Made by a program: the position numbers and the translations under genes | Source of the DNA: Paraglaciecola algarum | GTDB taxonomy: Bacteria; Pseudomonadota; Gammaproteobacteria; Enterobacterales; Alteromonadaceae | DNA length: 64,000 nucleotides | Assembly: GCF_021532655.1 (NCBI RefSeq) | Contig: NZ_JAKGAS010000006.1 | Span: forward strand, 186,001-250,000 | Reading direction: 5' to 3' | Shown: positions 37,069-46,108 of the stretch, in pieces | Numbering within the stretch: position 1 is the stretch's first letter | How the letters are laid out: each line of letters opens with the position of its first letter | Notes under the pieces: generated by a model | Databases searched by the model: none | What the model saw: the letters and a program-made list of their open reading frames with translations, nothing else | Told to the model about the DNA's origin: nothing

Positions 37069-39798
37069 TTAAAAGCGGAAATTAGCACCGACGAATAAAC
37101 GACGACCATTTGAGCTTTGAGTACCACCTAAACGTTGAGCATCGGTATTACGTTCGTAATAATTTTCCCAAATTTCGTTAGTTAGGTTCAATGCTTCAAA
37201 CTTGAGTGTAATGTTGTCAGTTAGCACATAGCTAAATTGAGCATCCATTTGTGCTTGTTCATCTCTAAATTGATCTCCAATTTCAGCTGCAGCAATGAAA
37301 TATTCAGATCGGTAGTTATAATTTAAACGAGCGCTATAAAGGTCATTTTCATAAAACACCCCGAAGTTGTAAGAATTTTTTGACGTATTAGGGAATCTAA
37401 CCGTGCTTTCAGATAAAGTGGCACCTGTTATATTTCCGTCAGCGTCTGTTACTGGCACTGCTTCGTCAAACGTCGCATCACCCACATCTGTATAGGTGTA
37501 GTTAAAGTACCCACCAAAGCCGTAATCAATGACATGCTGAACTTGAAATTCAACTCCATCAATTGTTGTTGAACCACCATTTTCCGGGGTTCTTAACTGA
37601 TTGATTTGTTGTCCATTTATCTCTTTAGCTACAGTTTTTGTAAAGATAAAATCGTTCACATCTTTCTTAAATAAGGTTACTGCAACTAGTGATGCTTCAT
37701 CGAAGTAATGTTCAACACCGAATTCAAATTGATTAGCCGTTAGTGGATTAAGGTTAGGGTTACCAGCTGACCCAGAGCTTGTTTCAGGCGTTAAGTTAAC
37801 TGCTGGAGCTAATTGGAACGGGGCAGGGCGCGTTAATACCCGAGAAGCGGCAAAGCGTAAAATTGTATCTTGATCAAGATCATAGGCAAGGTTTACGCTA
37901 GGTAACCACTCATTATATTCGCTACTTGATGAAATTGCTTGTCCAGAAACTAGATCATAACCATTTGAGGTTGAATCTGTTTCTACATAACGCATACCAA
38001 TGTTACCGCGAATACCATCACTACTAAAGTTAGCCATTGCGTAAATTGCGTTAATCGTTTCTTCAATTTCAAAAGAAGACGCTGTTAAGAATACATCCGA
38101 ATTTCTGCATAATGTAGTAGCACCAGTTGTGCATTCAGGCACTGCGTATAATGCTTCATGCATTAAATCTCTACTTGGTAAGAAATAGCTAGCGCTAAAA
38201 CCTGCTGTGTTACTATGATCTACATTTATTAAATCACCTGTCCAGAAGTCACTTGCAGGTCCTAAACTCCCCTCACCAACTGGTGCTAGATTTGCTAAAT
38301 CAGTTCTTACGCGACCTTGGGTGAAGCTGCGATCACGCAATTTGAAACCTGTCTTTATGTCAGTGATGATGCCCATTTCTACTTCGTGGGTATAATCAAC
38401 TTGAGCATAATTTTCTTTATCTTTTGTTGTATTTGCCTGATCAAATATTCCCCCTAACCACATTTGGTCCGTAGGGTTAGTTAACCATGGACTTGCAGTG
38501 GTAAAGTCGATGCTTGGAGCGGTACCTCCTGGATTATAAAAGTCAAATTTAGCATCAGGATCTGTTGCATCAACCCAAAATTCTGTAAAGAAATCTCGGT
38601 TATCGCCTTCACCGGTAGTCGTACCAATTTGCCAATGTAACGTACCACTATTCATAGTGTAGTTACCTTCGAAGTCTAAAATTTGAGTCGACATCTCAGA
38701 ACCTTCACGGAATATATTATCGTAAGCCATATGACGGGCCCAACCTGGACGATTATCGACACCGCTTACTTGTAAGCTCTCAATTACGCCATTTTGGCTC
38801 GTACCAGGATTAGTATCTGTACCTAAAAATGCTACACCACGAAAGCCGATACCAATTAGGTTGGAGTTGTAGTTATCGGCTTTCATTGTTGAACTTAAAT
38901 AATGCAAGTTCATGTCTAAGTTATCTGTAGGTCTCCACTGAGCATTGATGTCATATCCAATCCGCTCTCTATCTTGCTCAAATAATGCTGAACCCATACC
39001 CCAAGGAATCGCTCCTTTTTCTGAAGCTCCTTGCGGCGCCTCTATTAATGGGTCTATACGTGGGATCGTTGGCCCAAACCAACCAAAGTCTTCGTTAGTT
39101 TCGCGCACTACTGAACGCTGTTGGTAACTAGCAGATGCTAATATACCGAAAGTCTCATCTTCATTTTTCCAACTATATAAACCAGAAAAAGAAGGGTCTG
39201 TATTTCCAGACTCGTCGTTATACTGAGCTTCAGTTGAAAACTGAATAGTATTAGAGTCTAAGTCCATTGGTTTGCGTGTACGTAAGATTACCGTACCACC
39301 TAATGCACCTTCATCTATGTCGGCTTGGGCCGATTTGTACACTTCTAGGCCAGCGACCATTTCTGAAGCTAAAATTTCAAAGTTAAAGTTACGAGTCGCA
39401 TCAGATAATACAAACCAATTTGCTGTACCAACAGCCTGGCCATTAACTAATGTTAAGTTTTGATCTGGCTGAACACCACGAATGGTTACGCCTTGACCTT
39501 CACCAAAAGTACGGTCAATCGTGATACCAGGAATTCTTGATAACGACTCTGCTACGTTTTTGTCAGGGAATTGGCCAATATCTTCCGCAGTAATCGCATC
39601 TACAATGGCGTTAGCGAAACGTTTTTCATTTAAGTTCGCTTTAGAACTTGCTCTTAAACCCCTAATTTCAATCTTTTCGATGTTATCTGAACTAACTTCT
39701 TGAGCGTTAGCTGCTGTTGATATTCCTACAGTTGTTGAACCTATCACACAAGAAAGTAATATCCCTTGGGTAATTTTATTGATTTTCGACGTATTCAT
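37069..39798 (-). CDS. TonB-dependent receptor, probable chitooligosaccharide/GlcNAc uptake
   Basis: A 909-residue outer-membrane receptor of the TonB-Xanthomonas-Caulobacter type. Signal peptide about 1-32 (ending AANAQ); TonB-box-like IEKIEIRGLRAS; plug domain about 55-170 (ESLSRIPGITIDRTFGEGQG, VTIRGVQPDQNLTLVNGQ); the remainder is a 22-strand beta barrel ending in the aromatic terminus FVGANFRF. It is the first gene of the nag operon, and one of the NagR-like palindromes lies 25 bp upstream of its start, so induction by GlcNAc is likely. Substrate assignment rests on context. Confidence 0.9.
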   Translation of the reverse strand: MNTSKINKITQGILLSCVIGSTTVGISTAANAQEVSSDNIEKIEIRGLRASSKANLNEKRFANAIVDAITAEDIGQFPDKNVAESLSRIPGITIDRTFGEGQGVTIRGVQPDQNLTLVNGQAVGTANWFVLSDATRNFNFEILASEMVAGLEVYKSAQADIDEGALGGTVILRTRKPMDLDSNTIQFSTEAQYNDESGNTDPSFSGLYSWKNEDETFGILASASYQQRSVVRETNEDFGWFGPTIPRIDPLIEAPQGASEKGAIPWGMGSALFEQDRERIGYDINAQWRPTDNLDMNLHYLSSTMKADNYNSNLIGIGFRGVAFLGTDTNPGTSQNGVIESLQVSGVDNRPGWARHMAYDNIFREGSEMSTQILDFEGNYTMNSGTLHWQIGTTTGEGDNRDFFTEFWVDATDPDAKFDFYNPGGTAPSIDFTTASPWLTNPTDQMWLGGIFDQANTTKDKENYAQVDYTHEVEMGIITDIKTGFKLRDRSFTQGRVRTDLANLAPVGEGSLGPASDFWTGDLINVDHSNTAGFSASYFLPSRDLMHEALYAVPECTTGATTLCRNSDVFLTASSFEIEETINAIYAMANFSSDGIRGNIGMRYVETDSTSNGYDLVSGQAISSSSEYNEWLPSVNLAYDLDQDTILRFAASRVLTRPAPFQLAPAVNLTPETSSGSAGNPNLNPLTANQFEFGVEHYFDEASLVAVTLFKKDVNDFIFTKTVAKEINGQQINQLRTPENGGSTTIDGVEFQVQHVIDYGFGGYFNYTYTDVGDATFDEAVPVTDADGNITGATLSESTVRFPNTSKNSYNFGVFYENDLYSARLNYNYRSEYFIAAAEIGDQFRDEQAQMDAQFSYVLTDNITLKFEALNLTNEIWENYYERNTDAQRLGGTQSSNGRRLFVGANFRF

Positions 39799-39822
39799 AT
39801 TGCACCTTTGGACTGTTATTGT

Positions 39823-39838
39823 ATGACAGCGTTGTCAT
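39823..39838. promoter_or_regulatory. NagR-like operator 1
   Basis: Palindrome ATGACAGCGTTGTCAT, centred 33 bp upstream of the TonB receptor start. The central C-G symmetry is typical of LacI-family operators, and the divergent LacI-type regulator is the obvious ligand. Confidence 0.8.
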
Positions 39839-39900
39839 TATGTGTTTTAAATATAAAGATCTATAATTACTTAAACCATTTTAACGTGGTTTTTAATTTT

Positions 39901-39916
39901 ATGATAACGCTGTCAT
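39901..39916. promoter_or_regulatory. NagR-like operator 2
   Basis: Palindrome ATGATAACGCTGTCAT, 78 bp centre to centre from operator 1. It differs from perfect symmetry at one position. Confidence 0.75.
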
Positions 39917-39974
39917 TTGAGTAAAATAAAAAAATGACAACTAAACAATTTTTTATTCACTTTCATTTAACTAG

Positions 39975-39990
39975 GTGACAGCGTTGTCAT
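39975..39990. promoter_or_regulatory. NagR-like operator 3
   Basis: Palindrome GTGACAGCGTTGTCAT, 74 bp from operator 2 and 220 bp from the nagR start. Apart from its first base it is identical to operator 1. Confidence 0.78.
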
Positions 39991-40201
39991 TTGTGTGTAA
40001 TCTAGACGAACTAAAAACATTTGGCAACATAAATTACAAATTAATCACAATTTAATTTACTGCAATATAAAAAAAACACATTATCAATGTGCTGGTTTAA
40101 TTAGTTAACATTCTGATTTGTAAATAATTAATTTAATCTCCATATCCATAATGAAACGCTTAAAAAATTTATGTTAAAAACTTAAGATGGGCTAAAGGGC
40201 A

Positions 40202-41263
40202 ATGCTAAAGAATAAAGCCACGATTAAAGATGTCGCTGAGCTGGCGGGGGTGTCTATCAAGACCGTATCTCGAGTCACAAATCGTGAAGGCTCGGTAAAA
40301 CCTGATACCTTAGAAAGAGTCAATCAAGCTATAGAACAATTAAATTATCAACCTAATACTGCTGCTCGTAATCTAGCGGGGCGCAAGTCGTATGCCTTAG
40401 GTTATGTTTACGACAACCCTAACGCTTATTATGTATTAGATATGCAAAATGGTATTTTAGCCGAATGTCGAGACCGGGGATATGAATTGGTAATTCACCC
40501 TTGTTCAGCCACCAATAAAGGAATTATTGATGAGTTAGCCACTATGGTTAAACGTTCCCAGTTAGCAGGCCTGATTATTTCTCCTCCACTATCAGAAATG
40601 CCAGATGTATTAACGGGTTTAGATAAATTAAATATTCCGTATATTCGAGTCATTTCAGGTAGTGAAGTGCAAGTCAATTCTTCCCCTTGTGTCTACATAA
40701 ATGATAGGGACGCTGCATTTGAGATCACAGAACATTTGATTGAGCAGGGGCATACAAAAATTGCTTTTTTACGAGGGGATGAATGCCACAGGTCAAGTCA
40801 TGAACGTAAAATTGGGTATCTACAAGCATTAGAAAAACACGGTATTCAATCAGATCATAGGTATCAAATAGATGGTTCATACTCATTTGAGTTTGGTGTT
40901 TCAGGCGCTAAACAGCTGCTGCAATTAGAAGATCCTCCTACTAGTATTTTTTCGTGTAATGATGAAATCGCGGCGGGGGCTTTATTTGCAGTCCGACTTG
41001 AGGGCCTAGACGTACCTAGTCAGATATCTATAGCTGGATTTGAGGATAGCCCATTCTCCCGTCAAACTTGGCCTAAGTTAACTACAGCTGCACAGCCAAC
41101 AAATGTAATCGCACGCAAAGCAACGGCATCTTTTATTCAATATTTATCGTCCAGAAAAGATGATGACCCACACAATGACTTAGTACCTCATTTGCAATTT
41201 AAACCTGAGTTAGTTCTGCGGGAATCAACTTTAAATCAAGCTAGGAATGAAAATGTTAATTAA
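40202..41263 (+). CDS. nagR: LacI-family transcriptional regulator, NagR-like
   Basis: A 353-residue LacI/GalR-type regulator. The helix-turn-helix and hinge are at the N-terminus (ATIKDVAELAGVSIKTVSRV, then NYQPNTAARNLAGRKSYALG). The periplasmic-binding-protein-like sensor domain follows, with SIFSCNDEIAAGALFA and ISIAGFEDSPFSRQTWPKLT. A good ribosome site (AAAGGGC) precedes the ATG. It is divergent from the TonB receptor operon, and the three palindromes between them are its likely operators. By analogy with LacI-type NagR in Alteromonadales it should repress in the absence of GlcNAc or its phosphate. It overlaps the downstream halogenase-like gene by 11 bp. Confidence 0.87.
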   Translation: MLKNKATIKDVAELAGVSIKTVSRVTNREGSVKPDTLERVNQAIEQLNYQPNTAARNLAGRKSYALGYVYDNPNAYYVLDMQNGILAECRDRGYELVIHPCSATNKGIIDELATMVKRSQLAGLIISPPLSEMPDVLTGLDKLNIPYIRVISGSEVQVNSSPCVYINDRDAAFEITEHLIEQGHTKIAFLRGDECHRSSHERKIGYLQALEKHGIQSDHRYQIDGSYSFEFGVSGAKQLLQLEDPPTSIFSCNDEIAAGALFAVRLEGLDVPSQISIAGFEDSPFSRQTWPKLTTAAQPTNVIARKATASFIQYLSSRKDDDPHNDLVPHLQFKPELVLRESTLNQARNENVN

Positions 41264-42725
41264 GCCTAAATCTGTTTTGATTGTGGGCGGCGGAACAGCG
41301 GGTTGGATGACGGCAAATTCTTTATTAAATGTTTGGCCAGATGTAAAGATTAGTTTGGTTGAATCTGAAGATATCGGAGTAATAGGAGTAGGTGAAGGGG
41401 CTACTCCTTATTTAAAGCAATATTTTAAACAATTAGGTATTGCCGAGAAAGACTGGATGCCAGAGTGCGATGCAACCTATAAGTTAGGAATAAGCTTTGA
41501 AGGTTGGTCTGGTAGTCATTTGGCTAAAAGTTATTTCCATCCTTTTTTTTCAGTGCTTGATAAACCTGTGGCTGAGATGTTTTTTCATAACTGCGGCCTT
41601 AGAAGAAGAGGAATTGAAGCGCCGGTAGCGCCTGATGAATATTTTGTTGCAGCTCAATTAACCAATCAAAAGGTTGATCCTACAGCTTGTTTAAAACATT
41701 CTCTAGATATTGATTACGCTTATCATTTTGACTCAGTTAAGTTAGGAATATATTTACGAAATAGGGCAGTAAAGCTGGGACTGACTCATGTTATTGACAA
41801 TGTGCAGGACGTTAAGTTAGACAAAAATGGTGATATCGTAGATGTAAGTACACAACAACATGGTTGTTTGACGGCAGACCACTTTATAGATTGTACTGGC
41901 TTCAGTAGCAGGTTGATTAATAAAGCACTTAAGAGAGAATCTCGGTCATACTCTGACACTTTATTCAATAATGCTGCAGTAGCAATACAGACTCAGTATA
42001 CAAACGAATCTAGCATTAAGCCGCAAACACGCTCCATAGCATTAAACGCAGGTTGGATGTGGAATATTCCCCTTACTACGCGTCAGGGAAATGGCTATGT
42101 TTATAGTGATGGACATATAAGTTCGGACCAAGCTGAGACAGAGTTACGACAAGCATTAAATATTCAAGATGACGCAAACGTAAAGGTAAGGCATCTAAAC
42201 ATGAGGATTGGTCGATTAAACGAGCATTGGCATAAAAACTGTTTAGCGGTTGGACTGTCACAAGGTTTTATTGAGCCTTTAGAGGCGACAGCTTTGATGT
42301 TAACCCAATTGACTATTGATCAGTTTGTACAAAGTTTTGCTTCTCAAGAAACTGATTTGATTACTGCCCAAAATAGTTATAACCAAAAACTTAATCAAGT
42401 GTTTGACGGTATTCATGATTATATTGTGGCACATTATCAACTTACAAAAAGGCAAGATACTGATTATTGGCGTGATAACAAATATAACTTGGTAAAACCC
42501 AAGATATTAAGCGAAATTCTGTATGCTTGGGATAACGGGCTAGACGTTGAGAAAGTGCTAAGTCGACATAAAAATAATTTAGTGTATTTACGGCCGTCTT
42601 GGTATTGCATTCTAGCTGGAATGGGACGATTTCCACAAAACCTGAAACATTCTACTCAGGTTGCTGACGTAGAGCAGGCCAGAAAATATTGTAAAGATGT
42701 GACCAATAAGTACTTTTTAAGCTAA
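41253..42725 (+). CDS. Tryptophan-halogenase-family flavoprotein (copy B)
   Basis: A 490-residue FAD-dependent halogenase-like protein, a paralogue of the one at 35505-36986. Of two nearby ATGs, the one at 41253 has AGGA at correct spacing; the one at 41247 does not. Motifs: SVLIVGGGTAGWMTANSLL (FAD), GVIGVGEGATPYLKQYF, the PrnA-Lys79 equivalent in ATYKLGISFEGW (residue 77), WMWNIP as WxWxIP, and VGLSQGFIEPLEATALML. It is translationally coupled to nagR, so regulator and enzyme levels are linked. Substrate is unknown. Confidence 0.87.
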   Translation: MLIKPKSVLIVGGGTAGWMTANSLLNVWPDVKISLVESEDIGVIGVGEGATPYLKQYFKQLGIAEKDWMPECDATYKLGISFEGWSGSHLAKSYFHPFFSVLDKPVAEMFFHNCGLRRRGIEAPVAPDEYFVAAQLTNQKVDPTACLKHSLDIDYAYHFDSVKLGIYLRNRAVKLGLTHVIDNVQDVKLDKNGDIVDVSTQQHGCLTADHFIDCTGFSSRLINKALKRESRSYSDTLFNNAAVAIQTQYTNESSIKPQTRSIALNAGWMWNIPLTTRQGNGYVYSDGHISSDQAETELRQALNIQDDANVKVRHLNMRIGRLNEHWHKNCLAVGLSQGFIEPLEATALMLTQLTIDQFVQSFASQETDLITAQNSYNQKLNQVFDGIHDYIVAHYQLTKRQDTDYWRDNKYNLVKPKILSEILYAWDNGLDVEKVLSRHKNNLVYLRPSWYCILAGMGRFPQNLKHSTQVADVEQARKYCKDVTNKYFLS

Positions 42726-44641
42726 GGGCCTTTGGGGCCATGACGGTAGGTGTGCCAATAGTCTTTTGGCGAGACTGGCCTTAATGTTTTCTCGCCTTGT
42801 TTGTTTCTGGGGGTAGGGGGCACATTGCCTAACTGTAAGTTAACGAACCAATCTTGATTTTCACGCATGAGTATTGGGGTAGGCAGGTTTTGTTGAATTG
42901 TACGTACGTCTAAGTTTGGTAAAATGTTTTGCACCACATTTTGAACTCTAGGTTGGACTTTGCTTTCGTTAAATCTATCTCTTTGTCCCCAAGAGACGAT
43001 CAGATTATCATTGTTAATGTTGCTGATCACAGCAACATCAGCGCTAACATCTAGACGATAAGACATCATGAAACGCTCAAATAGGGTTGCGTAATCTTCA
43101 CGCACTGTTGAATAGCTGTAATACGCTGGAGCTGAGTCAGGCTCGAAATGACTGACTATGTCTTGTGCACTTAAGTTTTTTTGTTCGGTGTTTGCTGTTT
43201 CCCCAGCAAAGCTGACTTTAGCTACAGATTTCATGGTGTCAGAAGTTAAGCCAAAGGTTTGCTCAAATAATACAGAAGAAGCATCATTTTGATTAGAATA
43301 ATCAAGAGGAGATATATCTTCAGGCATATTTGACCATGAGTTTGGAGGAAAAAAATCATTGGCATGAGCTAATTCGTGATACATAAGCCAACTTATGTTT
43401 GCCTCTAGATCACTAAAAGTTTTGCTAAGTCTTAAATGAGCTGGGTAGTCACTATTTCTAAAATAGTAATCATTGTCTTTTACATAACGCCAAGGGATAA
43501 AAAACTGTAGGTCATCCCCAAAATCACTTCGATAGTCTGGCTGGGTATTTAAAGTATCTCTTTCCTCTGGGGTCATCCAAAAGTTTGCGGCATCTAAATA
43601 AATCGCTCCGGTTGCGGTCCAATAAAAGGATGGGCGAACATCATAAGAAATCACTATTGCGGTAGTCGCTCTTAGTAACTTTAACATATCTTCTGAGGTT
43701 GAAGATTGTTCTAAATATTGCTTAAACCTTAAGCCCATCCAATCATGAGAAACAACAAGCCTCTCCAGAATATGTTGAATAGTGGGTGTTGAGTGTTCTT
43801 GTCCTATTAAAGGTAATAGGGAAAATTCGCAACTTTTTGCGACTTGGTTATTGTATACACAGGCACGCAAATTATTAGCATGAGGGCCTTCTTGTATAAA
43901 GGGGTAAACATCTGTTGTCACTACTTTTTCGGCATATCTAGGAAAATATCCATTTGTATTGACTTGGACATTTTTGACCACTAGTAAACTATTATCAGTT
44001 TCTGAACTGCCATCTGTGTAGGTTATTTGTGCTTCTATTTGCACAATTTCATCTTTAATGACTTGGGGCGCGGTGAAAAACACATCTTCGTCTTGGCTTT
44101 GAAGGTCGTCTATGGTGGGGCCGTCTAGTTGCTCCCATCTAATGCTTTGCATGGTTTTATTTGGATTAGCCAATGCCCTAAAAGAAACCGCTGCTTGTTC
44201 ACTGACTGCATGGTCGAGTCGAATATTTGTTCGGTTATTTGAGCTGACTAAGGCGCTAAAACTGAATATTTCATTGATAGTTTGCCCTTGGGAGTTTGTA
44301 CCATGAAACTCAATTTGATAGTCACCGCTTTGTTTAATATCAAAACCAATAACTTGAGTGTGCGTAGCCAATATCGTCAGAGGGCTGCCACTAATTTGCT
44401 GCCACTCTATATTGACTAAATCACTGGTGTCGCTAGTAACAGCAATACTAGCTGCTTGTCCTTGATAAAATGTGTCTTGATAGTAAAAGTGTAAACCATT
44501 TATCGAACGTTTGGCCTGAATTGGCGGGGCAGCCTTTACAGGAGGGGGGACTACACTTGTTGGTGAATTGGAACTGCCACCACAAGCGATTAACACACTG
44601 CTAATTATGGTAAAGATTGATATTTTAGTTAAAAAGTACAT
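42722..44641 (-). CDS. Lipoprotein with Ig-like region and zinc-metallopeptidase motif
   Basis: About 639 residues from the ATG at 44641, which has AAGGAAG upstream and gives a lipoprotein signal (MYFLTKISIFTIISSVLIAC, with Gly-Gly-Ser-Ser after the Cys). The frame is open to 44692, which would overlap DUF2069 and hide the signal. After a Pro-rich linker, residues about 45-245 look like two Ig/PKD-like beta domains. The C-terminal half contains WLMYHELAHANDFFPPNSW, an HExxH zinc motif, and downstream REDYATLFERFMMSYRL with candidate Glu ligands, as in gluzincins. I do not recognise the family. It converges with halogenase copy B, whose end overlaps by 4 bp. Confidence 0.7.
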   Translation of the reverse strand: MYFLTKISIFTIISSVLIACGGSSNSPTSVVPPPVKAAPPIQAKRSINGLHFYYQDTFYQGQAASIAVTSDTSDLVNIEWQQISGSPLTILATHTQVIGFDIKQSGDYQIEFHGTNSQGQTINEIFSFSALVSSNNRTNIRLDHAVSEQAAVSFRALANPNKTMQSIRWEQLDGPTIDDLQSQDEDVFFTAPQVIKDEIVQIEAQITYTDGSSETDNSLLVVKNVQVNTNGYFPRYAEKVVTTDVYPFIQEGPHANNLRACVYNNQVAKSCEFSLLPLIGQEHSTPTIQHILERLVVSHDWMGLRFKQYLEQSSTSEDMLKLLRATTAIVISYDVRPSFYWTATGAIYLDAANFWMTPEERDTLNTQPDYRSDFGDDLQFFIPWRYVKDNDYYFRNSDYPAHLRLSKTFSDLEANISWLMYHELAHANDFFPPNSWSNMPEDISPLDYSNQNDASSVLFEQTFGLTSDTMKSVAKVSFAGETANTEQKNLSAQDIVSHFEPDSAPAYYSYSTVREDYATLFERFMMSYRLDVSADVAVISNINNDNLIVSWGQRDRFNESKVQPRVQNVVQNILPNLDVRTIQQNLPTPILMRENQDWFVNLQLGNVPPTPRNKQGEKTLRPVSPKDYWHTYRHGPKGP

Positions 44642-44666
44642 GTTACTTCCTTGTGATTGGCCAATA

Positions 44667-45095
44667 CTATTTGGAATTTTGTGAGTTTTCAAAAAACTCT
44701 TTTTCTTCAGCTAACTCTTCCTTTAGTTTGCGAATGCCCAAGCCTAACTCTCGACCTCTTTTGCGAGCATAAAAGCTGCACCCCGTGAATAAAACAAAAC
44801 ACAAAATAATTTCTATGAGTGCGTATAAACGTTCACCATCGATTGCATAAACAGCGGTAAAACCATGTAACAAATAATACATCACAATAAAGTTTGTCCA
44901 AGCGTGTGTATATGGCTTGCCTTTGATTAAGCCTATGCTTGGTAACAGGATAGGTATGATCCAAAATATCACAGTAAATGTATGAGATGTGGCTTTGTCT
45001 GGTGTTAATAAAAAATGCCAAATAGGTAACCAGATCACCAAAAGTAAGTAACTGGTTAAAGTTAATTTACGATAAAAATCAGTCGATAAATTCAT
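44667..45095 (-). CDS. DUF2069 family membrane protein
   Basis: A 142-residue membrane protein with four predicted helices: LTLTSYLLLVIWLPIWHFLL, the TFTVIFWIIPILLPSIGLI segment, WTNFIVMYYLLHGFTAVYA and LIEIILCFVLFTGCSFYA. It matches the DUF2069 family of small inner-membrane proteins of unknown function, and has the usual charged C-terminal tail (RKRGRELGLGIRKLKEELAE). One base separates it from the wrbA stop, and wrbA-DUF2069 is a common gammaproteobacterial pair. Confidence 0.85.
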   Translation of the reverse strand: MNLSTDFYRKLTLTSYLLLVIWLPIWHFLLTPDKATSHTFTVIFWIIPILLPSIGLIKGKPYTHAWTNFIVMYYLLHGFTAVYAIDGERLYALIEIILCFVLFTGCSFYARKRGRELGLGIRKLKEELAEEKEFFENSQNSK

Positions 45096-45096
45096 G

Positions 45097-45690
45097 TTAA
45101 TCTCTTAATTTGTTGACTAAGGTAGCTAACCTTTTACCTTGTTCAATACACAAGACCACTTCGTCTTCACTGAGTTTATTCGGATACTTGCCTTGCGCTA
45201 AATGAGTGACCCCATAAGGGGACCCGCCGGTAAGAGTAGTATGTAATTGTGGAATTGAATAAGGTAAACCACAAAACAACATACCGTGATGAAGTAATGG
45301 TAAGGCCATAGATAATAAAGTACTTTCTTGCCCTCCGTGCATACTAGAGGTTGAGGTAAATACACATGCTGGTTTGTTTTCTAATACACCAGACAACCAA
45401 AGGGCACTCGTCGAATCTATAAAGTGTTTTAACGGAGCGGCCATATTGCCAAAACGAGTAGGGCTACCTAACGCTATGCCTGCACAATCTTGGATATCTT
45501 GATGACTCACAAAGGGGTCGCCACTAGTTGGCACGGGTTCTTGTGCGTCACCTATATTGGTACTCATTTCTGGTACAGTTCGTAAACAAGCTTCTAAACC
45601 TTGTTGTTCTACTCCCAACGCAATTTTGTTGGCCATTGCTCGGGTTGCACCATGTTTACTGTAATACAGGACTAAAACCTTATGGCTCAT
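45097..45690 (-). CDS. wrbA: WrbA-type NAD(P)H:quinone oxidoreductase
   Basis: A 197-residue flavodoxin-fold FMN protein that carries out two-electron reduction of quinones. N-terminal FMN phosphate loop: VLVLYYSKHGATRAMANKIA; second loop: GIALGSPTRFGNMAAPLKHF; third: SMHGGQESTLLSMALPLLHH. Length matches WrbA (198 in E. coli). The start overlaps the arsC-like stop by four bases (ATGA), giving an arsC-like, wrbA, DUF2069 operon. Confidence 0.9.
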   Translation of the reverse strand: MSHKVLVLYYSKHGATRAMANKIALGVEQQGLEACLRTVPEMSTNIGDAQEPVPTSGDPFVSHQDIQDCAGIALGSPTRFGNMAAPLKHFIDSTSALWLSGVLENKPACVFTSTSSMHGGQESTLLSMALPLLHHGMLFCGLPYSIPQLHTTLTGGSPYGVTHLAQGKYPNKLSEDEVVLCIEQGKRLATLVNKLRD

Positions 45691-46040
45691 AGAATATCCA
45701 AAACTGACTCTGGTGGTCTGCCTATCCTGGCTTTTCCTTTAAACAATACTATGGGCCTTTCTATTAATTTGGGCTCTTCTAACATTGCAGTTATTAATAC
45801 TTCTTCACTTAGGTCTTCATTTTTAAGCTCTTTGGCTTTATATGCTTCTTCGCTTTTACGTAATAATTGCCTAGCTGAACTAAAACCTAGTTGTTCAACA
45901 ATAGTCGATAACTGAGTGGCAGTTAATGGCGTTTTTAAATATTCGACAATTTCAGGCTCAAAGCCTTTTTCTTGCAAAAGTTGTAATGTTTGACGGCTTT
46001 TTGAACATCTCGGGTTGTGGATTATTTTTAGATCTGACAT
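45687..46040 (-). CDS. arsC: ArsC/YfgD-family thioredoxin-fold protein
   Basis: About 117 residues from the ATG at 46040 (MSDLKIIHNPRCSKSRQTLQ); the open frame extends ten codons further but only this start fits the family. ArsC-family arsenate reductase fold with the active cysteine in NPRCSKSR, and IERPIVLFKGKARIGRPPE at the C-terminus. E. coli YfgD is the likely orthologue, also near bepA; true arsenate reduction is not established for that subgroup. It is divergent from the TlpA-like gene and first in the operon with wrbA and DUF2069. Confidence 0.85.
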   Translation of the reverse strand: MSDLKIIHNPRCSKSRQTLQLLQEKGFEPEIVEYLKTPLTATQLSTIVEQLGFSSARQLLRKSEEAYKAKELKNEDLSEEVLITAMLEEPKLIERPIVLFKGKARIGRPPESVLDIL

Positions 46041-46108
46041 AAATGACTTTTTCACATAAATTGAAATCATATTCTACGATCAATTTAGCCAATAAGGATC
46101 AAGTAATT

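Larger units (their letters stand above)
39799..40201. other. Divergent control region of the GlcNAc locus
   Basis: A 403-bp AT-rich region between the TonB receptor and nagR. It contains no ORF but holds three near-identical 16-bp palindromes listed separately. Both divergent promoters must lie here. Confidence 0.85.
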
